Positions 57,061 through 64,000 of a stretch of 64,000 nt of DNA are shown here, piece by piece. Within the stretch, counting starts at the first letter, position 1; each line of letters begins with the position of its first letter. The notes under the pieces are model-generated. The model did no database searches, had not been told where the DNA came from, and worked only from the letters and a program-made list of their open reading frames with translations. Source of the stretch: Adiantum capillus-veneris (lineage: Eukaryota > Streptophyta > Polypodiopsida > Polypodiales > Pteridaceae); assembly GCA_014529385.2 (NCBI GenBank), contig CM043954.1:91851747-91915746 (forward strand), given 5' to 3'. Both the position numbers and the translations under genes were made by a program.

Positions 57061-57983
57061 TTATCGCTTGACCATCATAGACTCCATTATTTCCATCGAT
57101 AGGTGTCCTATATGCCTTTGTATACAAAACCTTACGTTCCTTTGTGGTGTAAAACTTGAAACCTTCAGGTGCAGGGTGTAAGTCTGTGGGGTATTGTTGG
57201 TCTGTGGACTGTGATTTCTTATCCTCTTCCTTTTTTTGTTGAGCTAACTCTCAATTTTGTCGTCTCCTTATGGTACGGCTCAACTTTAGCTTCTATTTAG
57301 CCTCTAGTTGTGTGATTTCAATGGGTTGTGGACTACACCACATAACGCTTTAAAGGTATGCACCCCAGTTATCTAGCAACTTTCGATGAGCATCACATGC
57401 CCCTATATAATTAAGCCATTCTGCGATAGATTTTTTTCATTTATTCTAGCATGCACATTTGCTCAATAACATCGCCTCTTATATCTCTTACTCTTGTCTA
57501 ATTTTTGATTATGTTTGATCTCTAGTGAAGAGTCACTAGATGAATCTCTACTTGTGTCTTCTGGTCTCCTGGATAGATTGTCATCTAGGGTACCACTGGG
57601 CCTTGAATGGTTTGTCTCCACATTTGTACCAAGATTTAACTTCTTAATTGTCTAGATGAACTCCCGAGTGATTTTTCACAAAGGGTCTTTTTCAATCATG
57701 CGGTTTGATTTAGTTTCCATTGGGGAATTGAAGTGGTCCAAGTTTCAAAGGGGACAAGAGACTACCTTGTTTGAACACTTATGTAGCGTGGGAGTTATAT
57801 GTTGAAGCTCAACCTGAACATTGAACACAAATGTCTAATAGGTTTATGACCAATCCATATCTTTGGGTCAAGGAAAAGATCTAAGAAGGCAACGTTAAAG
57901 TATAGGGATATGTTCTTTACCTTAACTTATGTTCTCTTTTGGACATATCAAGTTGAAAGCTCATACTTAGTAAGAAGGCCCTC
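57061..57983 (-). other. Degenerate region upstream of D2 RT
   Basis: Minus-strand translation yields scattered coding-like words (SIAEWLNYIGACDAHRKLL; EGFKFYTTKERKVLYTKAY) in shifting frames. It is likely the gag-to-RT part of D2. Neither a zinc knuckle nor a protease triad was found. Confidence 0.4.
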
Positions 57984-58361
57984 GTGCTAAACCAAAGATA
58001 TGGATTTTGTGAGAAGGTCATAATCAGAGTATGCCAAAGAAATCAAATGGTAGCAAAATCAATTATATATGTACCCCAAGATTGGTTCAATAGAGTCTAT
58101 GGGCATATTCTCAAATACAATCCTCACAATGTCCCTGTTACCTTTGATGACTACAAGAAGCCCAGGTGCATTAGTGACTTTGCCCAAGTACAACCAATGG
58201 CAGTAAACTTGAGTAGATATTTCTACAAAAATAATGTAAATGAACAGCATGCTCATATAAACTGCTTTAATGGATTACCACCCACGGATGTATCACGAGG
58301 AGAGAAACGGTACGAAAAGGAAGATGTGAATTTCAATGCCAAGTTGAGTTCTAAACTTTGA
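57984..58361 (+). CDS. ORF of unknown function
   Basis: A 125-codon frame with normal composition (IIYVPQDWFNRVYGHILKYN; DDYKKPRCISDFAQVQPMA). No known domain, signal or membrane segment is recognised. It may be an exon of an element or gene fragment. The annotated start is arbitrary since the upstream border is unclear. Confidence 0.3.
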   Translation: MLNQRYGFCEKVIIRVCQRNQMVAKSIIYVPQDWFNRVYGHILKYNPHNVPVTFDDYKKPRCISDFAQVQPMAVNLSRYFYKNNVNEQHAHINCFNGLPPTDVSRGEKRYEKEDVNFNAKLSSKL

Positions 58362-58597
58362 AACTCGTGATATGAACAAATATAGAGGTAGAACTTCAGT
58401 TGTAGGAACCAAGAATTGGTTCATAGGACCCTTTTGTATTTATGTATCTCCTTAGAGACACTATGTATCTTTTTGGTCTTCTATGGTTATAAAAATTTGA
58501 TTTTGATATGACACATTGTTTTGAGGGCATAATATTTGAGTTTGAATCTTTGTTATATCATTCTAACTAATGTGAGTGATGGGGTGTGTGTGTGTAG

Positions 58598-58903
58598 ATG
58601 ACTGGCATCTTACCTCAAGGGATATGTGCAGATATACTCTCCCGCCTTATGGTGGAGGAGCATCTTCAAATTGGAGTGAAAGTGCAAAGGATTATCACTA
58701 CCACACATAATGGGAAGGAGAAGAAAAGGTTAATGTCTACGGAGTGTATTGTACCTAATACATTCCGAGATTGGTACCATTATGCTACACGGAATCTTGT
58801 GTTTGACCACCTAAACATAAACCCTCCCCCGTTGGGAGTATCAAGTGGATACAATCCAAGTTGGAAAAGGAGATTTTTGTTGCTAACCAAATGTTGTACA
58901 TAA
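58598..58903 (+). CDS. ORF of unknown function
   Basis: ATG at 58,598 opens MTGILPQGICADILSRLMVE and continues 101 codons (KEKKRLMSTECIVPNTFRDW). The preceding sequence TGGGGTGTGTGTGTGTAG ends in AG and could be an acceptor site, so this may be an internal exon. The function is unknown. Confidence 0.3.
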   Translation: MTGILPQGICADILSRLMVEEHLQIGVKVQRIITTTHNGKEKKRLMSTECIVPNTFRDWYHYATRNLVFDHLNINPPPLGVSSGYNPSWKRRFLLLTKCCT

Positions 58904-59104
58904 ATGATTATGAATCTACCTTGAGACCAACAAAGGAAACATGGATAGCTAGAAATATACTTCCCTTAGTAATGGCTACGGGATAATTCGACATTGTTAT
59001 GCAATGTATGGGGCCGTCAATGCCAAAAGAACGACCAACATTCCTTTAGCCCAGTGCCTTGGAAGTTGTCCTTTGACTTATTTGAAAAGTCACTAATCCA
59101 CAAT

Positions 59105-59559
59105 CCTTGCCATGAGAATGGTGGGTTTAGGAGGGCCTCTTTATTTGGCATGAGATTATGGAGGTGATTAAAATAGATGCATGCCATGTGTGCAAGAATA
59201 GTGGGTGTGTAGGAGAGGTGTAAGAGTGGTCAAAGGATGCACTTATCCCCCCAAAAAGGAGATGGACAACTTTATGATTTTTGGCCTTCCATAACTACAA
59301 CATATGATCTCCGATTCGAGCAAAGATTATAGATTTGGAATCTACATGCCAAGATCTTGTCATAGATATATTACATGATATACTTTTGCCAGGTAAATTT
59401 TAAATTTCATTTTGGGGGAAAATTTTGAATTCAAATAAACTAGACATTTTGCTTGTTTGAATTCAAAAGCTTTCCTTTTATTGCTTTCTTAATACTAAAG
59501 GTTTGACTCCCTTAAATTGCCAAATAAAGAGCCCTCTTAGACTCCATTATCTTCCTAAT
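59105..59559. mobile_element. MITE-like element, copy 2
   Basis: Aligns along its length with 28,919-29,381 (shared words TGATTTTTGGCCTTCCATAA, CTTTCTTAATACTAAAGG, CTTCCTAATGAA). The left terminal repeat is more diverged (GAGAATGGTGGGTTTAGGAGG) than the right. It ends immediately before a Ty3 integrase fragment. Confidence 0.8.
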
Positions 59560-59730
59560 GAAAGGAAAATCAAAGGCTTCCATGTTGAAGGAGATGACCT
59601 TTACTTCAGTAATCGTTTTTGTATTTCAAGTCAAGGTGGAATCAAACTTTAGATACTACAGGAAGCTCATGATATACCTATAACAAGACACCCATGATAC
59701 AACTGAAATTATGCTAAAATTTTTGTAACC
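59560..59730 (+). pseudogene. Ty3 integrase zinc-module fragment
   Basis: KIKGFHVEGDDLYFSNRFCI and then LQEAHDIPI (with stops between) is the stretch leading into the HHCC domain of plant Ty3 integrases. Only about 45 codons remain. Confidence 0.5.
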
Positions 59731-60701
59731 ATGTTATGTTCCAAAGTGGTTATGCAGGATTGGTTGTGCCTCACCCGAGTTGGGTGGAGTTCTCACCCAT
59801 GTGATTTAATCGGATTATGGTTTATGGTTTTGGGATTAGATCATGAAGTGATCTGGATGGTTTATGGTAGACGTGTAAGGGTAGAGACCCTGTATAGTCT
59901 AATTGCTTGGAAAAGATTGTTTGTGCATATGGAAAGTGTTGTTGTGACTGGACTCACATGTTATGTTTCTCATGGCAGAATCACTACAAGACTAGGATCA
60001 CCTACATCGCTTAGCCTTAGACTAAAGGGTCCTTGACATGGGGCTTTGCTGGATCCGAGGTGTTGCCTAGGTCTTCTTTTGCGTTAGGCTCATCTACACC
60101 GTTAGTGCGTCAGGGGTTGAATGACCTACTCGGCTAACGCGTTGGGATTTGCCTTGGCTTTGCCTAAACACTCGGTGTTGGGCATTGAAGAGGTGTGGCA
60201 TCTAAATTGGTTGGTGTTGATACTCTACCACCTACTTGTACTTGGGATCCTTTTAGAGCTCGAGTTCATGGAGGGAGGTGAAGCGGCCTCAGCTTATGTC
60301 TAGCTGAGGTAGGTTGGAGATGCTCTGGGTCGTTCCTGCCAAAGTGAAATTCTCTATGTCCGTAGTAGAGTGGAAGTGGATGGGTGGGTCGGTCAATCCC
60401 TACATAGGGTCTGGTGCTCTGCTATTTATTTTTTTATAAACTTTTGATGTTATGGTATACCCAGATTTTGTCATTGCATTAATACATGGTTGCCTGTTTT
60501 ATTTAGATGGGGCATTTAAAGATTCTCTATTGTCAATCTCTCTTGTCTCTATCCACTACTCTCTCTCTCTCTCTTGTCTCTGTCCACTACTCTCTCTCTC
60601 TCTTCCTGCAATGCGGTGTACACATATATTCACCCTCCAAAATGTTATATTTTTCTTGAGTATGCTTTCATTCATAACACCCATTTAGAGGTAGCACTAG
60701 C
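59731..60701. other. No recognisable gene
   Basis: Plus-strand ORFs 59,731-60,036 and 60,121-60,303 lack recognisable domains. CT-rich repeats with the unit TTGTCTCTRTCCACTACTCTC lie at 60,543-60,606. Confidence 0.4.
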
Positions 60702-62495
60702 TGTTAGGTGCCTTCTTGATGCAGTCCGCCGGCTCATGGCCTAAACTCCCTGCTTGGTTGGGTGTTGAAAGCTCCTCCGTATGCAAACGCTTCCATAATT
60801 GTGATGTATATTGAAAATTGGATAAAGGTGTAAATTGTATATTTTGTACATAGACCCCCGGGGAGGGGTATCTCTCATGAACTGCCTCCTTATGGATGCC
60901 CATAGCCACATCAGCACTGTGCGCGCTTCTTTGAGCCATCCACTGTCCACTATCAGCCCCCGGACTCACCAAAATGCCACTAATCACGCCACCTTGCACA
61001 ACGTAGCCTGAGCCATGCCATAGCCAGCGCTCCTAGGAGCTCGCTCTCTACTGTGAAACACCATATGGTGTCTACACCTTAGGTTATATATAGTGTACTT
61101 TCAACATCAACCTGCACATGTGGGACTTTTGCAAATTCCATGTGGTGTTCCAGGCCTAATGGCCTTCCAAGGCCTTCAAAAATTCCTTCAACACCCTTCA
61201 AAAAGCACCTTTTTTTCCTCCCCGCTCGGAGAGTCGTCATTTTTTGCTCAATTATCCGGTCCCTGAGCCGTGACATCCAGCCAAAAGCACTTCTCCTTGA
61301 TTTCAAACTTATTGACCCTTGGTGTCCATGTGGCATCGAACCATGCACCCGAACTTGGCCAAAAATCATATGTTCCCTCTTTCTTAGATTAGCTCTCGGC
61401 TTCAACTTGTTGTATCTTGCTGATCGGGCATCCAGTTGCCAAGCCGTCGGTTCAAGCTAGCTCTATGCATCATCCACCACCTTCTTGAACTCTGTTGAGG
61501 TCCAAAAAATGCCGAATGGTATGACTCCCCATGCGGTCAAGTGGGCTCAAACTTGGCCCTTGGCAAAACCTTAACTAGCCATAACTTGCTAACAAGAGCT
61601 CTGATTCGCAATCTAAAAGGACTAGCATGGCATAATTTGAGCTCTACATATCTATCCTTTGAAATTTTCCCTTGGCTACCCTTGTTAAGTATGGAGCTTG
61701 ATATAGCCTTGTAATTTTCTGTGGTAAAAGAGCACATTTGTAAGGCCCCCATTATGAGGAGAAGCCATCGTGCGTGAAGGAAAATCACTCACCGGAAACC
61801 AAAATTTTCACGGACAAGAATCAGGGGCAACTTTAAAGGCCTCGGGGGCAGAGGCCCCTGAGATTTCTTTTTCTGCCGGGATATTATGGCCGGACGGCGG
61901 CCGGAAAGTGGTCGGAAAACAACCGGTTGGTTGGCCGGTGGCCGGTAGTCAATGGCCGATGGCCGGTGGTCGGAAGTCAATGGCCGGTGGTTGGAAGTCA
62001 ATGGCCGGTGGCCGGTGGCTGAATTCAATGGCCGGTGGCCGAATTCAAAAGCGGACTTTTCTTCTCAAGGGCGGCCACACATGGGCGGATTGGAGGGTCC
62101 GATTTGGACCTATTCGCACAAGGGCGGCTACACATGGCTGTCTCTCATAAGAGAGGGCAGCCCTTTTGGCCTATAAAAGGAGGCCATTTCTACACACATT
62201 TTATAGTGTGAAGTTGATGCAACAAGGTGAGTGTGAGGAGGTGAGAGTGAAGCAAGGCGGGAGCTCCATTAAGGGCATAATCCCTTTGTAAACTACTTCT
62301 TGTTTTGAAGTACTAAAGCCATTGAGTGGCTGCTTTCCCGTGGACGTAGCCCACATTGGGTGAACCACGTATATCATGTGTACTCTCTCTCTCTCTCTCT
62401 CTCTCTCTACTCTATAATCTCGTGTATGTAAATCTGTCTCTCTCCATTAAGTAATCTACTCAATTATCTATTTAGCTACGTCTTATTTCCTAACA
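60702..62495 (+). repeat. 5' LTR region of copia element Cop2
   Basis: The right end is firm: CCTAACA at 62,489-62,495 precedes a tRNA-iMet PBS. The left end is uncertain: TGTTAGG at 60,702 is an exact inverse of the end, while TGTTGAGG at about 61,493 gives a shorter LTR of about 1 kb. TATAAAAG at 62,172 and a CT run at about 62,383-62,408 lie in promoter and leader positions. Confidence 0.55.
61878..62050. repeat. GC-rich minisatellite (CAATGGCCGGTGG units)
   Basis: Units of 20-27 bases based on CAATGGCCGGTGGYCGGAAGT repeat at least four times within the Cop2 LTR, upstream of its TATA box. It is the most GC-rich repeat of the window. Confidence 0.8.
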
Positions 62496-62497
62496 AC

Positions 62498-62509
62498 TGG
62501 TATCAGAGC
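62498..62509 (+). promoter_or_regulatory. Primer binding site, initiator tRNA-Met (Cop2)
   Basis: TGGTATCAGAGC lies 2 bases after the LTR end, as in Cop1. Confidence 0.95.
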
Positions 62510-62568
62510 AAGGTTTGCTCGTAGCTAAATTATCTCAAGGAAAGGATTCCTTGAATTGAGTGGGAGTT

Positions 62569-63720
62569 ATGGCGGAGGAAGGGAAGCTCAAGATTGAGAA
62601 GTTCAACGGCAAAAACTACCAACATTGGAAGATGTAGATTGAAGACTATCTCTACCAGAAGGACCTCTATTTGCCACTAGGCGGTCTTGCGAAGAAGCCC
62701 GCAACAATGGCAGATGAAGCATGGATTGTCCTTGATCGAAAGGCACTGGGAACAATCCGGTTAAGCTTGGCGTCAACGGTGGCCTTCAATGTTTCGGAGA
62801 TGAAGACCACGGAGGACTTGATGAAGTCACTTGACGACTTCTACGAGAAACCATCGGCATCCAATAAGGTATTTCTTATGAAGCGCTTGTTCAATCTAAA
62901 GATGGCAGAGAATGGTTCAGTTACAGAACACCTAAATGACTTTAACACAAATATAAGTCAACTTCGATCGGTGAAAATCAATTTCGATGACGAAGTGCGA
63001 GCTCTCCTTATACTATCATCTCTACCAGATAGTTGGGACAGCCTTGTGATGGTTGTAAGTAATTCTATCTCTGGCACAAATACTCTTTAGTTTGATGATG
63101 TTGTGGGTGTTCTCCTAAGCGAGGAAATGCGAAGGAGAAGCACAGGAGAATCATCAAGTGCTGCACTATCAGTGGAAACAAGAGGAAGGCTTAAGGAGAG
63201 GTTCAAAAACCAAAAGGGTCGTGATCGCTCAAGGCGGAGCAAGTCACGCACAAAGTCATTTCTTGAATGTTGGAACTGCGGCAAGAAGGGCCACGTCAAG
63301 AATGATTGCTGGTCTAAGAAGAAGAAGGAGACAGAGTCTCAAGACAACAAGCCAACATCTGAGGCCAATGTGGCAGGTAAAGTAGAGCAAGATGCTCTAA
63401 TTCTCTCATTAGACAATGTGTCTAATTCTTGGATAGTAGATTCCGGGGCTTCATTCCATGCGACACCACACAAGAAACATTTCCAAGACTACACCAAAGG
63501 AAATTTTGGGTATGTATACTTGGGAGATGATGAAGCTTGTGAGATTATCGGCAAAGGCACAGTTTTTGTCAAAACTGCTAACAGAAATGAATGGAAGCTT
63601 AAAGATGTTAGGCATGTTCCTTCTCTTCGCAAAAATTTGATGTCTACAGGACAATTGGATGATGAAGGTCACAACATTGCATTCGGAAACAAACGGTGGA
63701 AGATCTCAAAGGGACGATGA
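62569..63720 (+). pseudogene. Cop2 gag and protease
   Basis: ATG 62,569 opens MAEEGKLKIEKFNGKNYQHW, the usual copia gag start. The frame is continuous to the TGA at 63,718 but for TAG codons at 62,635 (codon 23) and 63,088. Gag core motifs (LMKRLFNLKMAENGSVTEHL), a zinc knuckle CWNCGKKGHVKNDC and the protease site WIVDSGASFHATP (Asp at 63,439) are intact. The end is created by a local duplication (see 63,661). Confidence 0.93.
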
Positions 63721-63755
63721 AGGTCACAACATTGCATTCGGAAACAAACGGTGCA
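63661..63755 (+). repeat. 38-bp duplication with 55-bp period in Cop2
   Basis: GATGAAGGTCACAACATTGC and the following 18 bases occur at 63,661 and again at 63,716. The 55-base period is not a multiple of three, so the reading frame changes. Confidence 0.9.
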
Positions 63756-63999
63756 GCAACTACAGAAGTTGACAGTGCGGTGTGGCACTACCGACTTGGG
63801 CATATGAGTGCCAAAGGAATGCAAATTCTTCAAACAAAGAATCTTCTACCAGGTTTGAAAGAAGTGGACTTAGAGTTCTGTGAAGATTGTGTTTATGGTA
63901 AACAAAAGAGGGTAAAATTTCAAAAATCAGGAAATGAAAGAAAAAATAAAAAACTTGAGTTGGTTCATTTTGATGTTTGGCGTGCTGCAAGTACACCAT
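63717..63999 (+). pseudogene. Cop2 integrase N-terminal part, cut by window edge
   Basis: In the frame that opens after the duplication: VWHYRLGHMSAKGMQIL ... CEDCVYGKQKR is the copia pre-integrase zinc module, followed by LVHFDVWRAAS, the first catalytic Asp region. The gene continues outside the window. Confidence 0.9.
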
Positions 64000-64000
64000 C

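Overview
This window looks like transposon-rich nuclear DNA of a land plant with a large genome. It holds almost nothing but LTR retrotransposons of the plant Ty3/gypsy (Tat/Athila-like and chromovirus) and Ty1/copia types, many broken, nested or inverted, set in AT-rich spacer with long CT/GA and CA/GT microsatellites. I could not recognise an intact host gene, tRNA, rRNA or CRISPR array. The species cannot be fixed from the sequence; a fern, lycophyte or gymnosperm would fit the TE load, but that is only an impression.

Layout. 1-2.0 kb: an acidic unknown frame entering from the left edge, then featureless DNA. 2.2-5.7 kb: a 5'-truncated chromovirus on the minus strand (LTR candidate, chromodomain, integrase, RNase H; called Chr1). 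6.5-8.0 kb: a decayed Ty3 RT-RNase H (D1, plus). 8.4-10.6 kb: a second copy of the Chr1 family, plus strand (Chr2), cut off by a minus-strand gag fragment (10.6-11.75 kb). 12.7-16.85 kb: 5' half of an Athila/Tat-like element (A: LTR end, tRNA-Asp-type PBS, gag with two zinc knuckles). 16.83-31.42 kb: a long Tat-like element (B) with recognisable LTR ends. Its gag is split by a full copia element (Cop1, 18,868-24,036, 227-bp LTRs, 5-bp target duplication) and its integrase tail is split by a 463-bp MITE-like element. 32.2-34.3 kb: minus-strand gag debris and a copia 3' end. 34.5-40.25 kb: a third Tat-like element (C) between two direct repeats. 40.3-44.4 kb: AT-rich spacer with fold-back and tandem repeats. 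44.4-57.1 kb, minus strand: element E (LTR-like block, acidic ORF, protease) and element D2 (RT-RNase H at 57.1-55.5 kb, integrase plus a protease-like domain at 48.7-46.7 kb), the halves of D2 being separated by about 6.8 kb of other DNA. 57-60.7 kb: spacer, two unknown ORFs and the second MITE copy. 60.7-64 kb: the 5' part of a copia element (Cop2) running off the right edge.

How the parts relate. Nearly every pol frame carries stops or frameshifts. Three of the six reverse transcriptases have a damaged active-site box (C: second Asp replaced; D2: first Asp replaced; Cop1: the Tyr codon is a stop). Chr2 only lacks the usual Tyr, while B and D1 keep both aspartates. Cop1 is the youngest datable insertion (5 differences between LTRs of 227 bp). 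The order of events that can be read directly is: B inserted or recombined beside A, then Cop1 inserted into B gag and the MITE into B integrase. The most unusual points are the two-copy MITE, the protease-like domain found after the integrase in D2, an ORF fusing gag to antisense integrase, and the shared LTR design of TATA box followed by a long CT/GA microsatellite.
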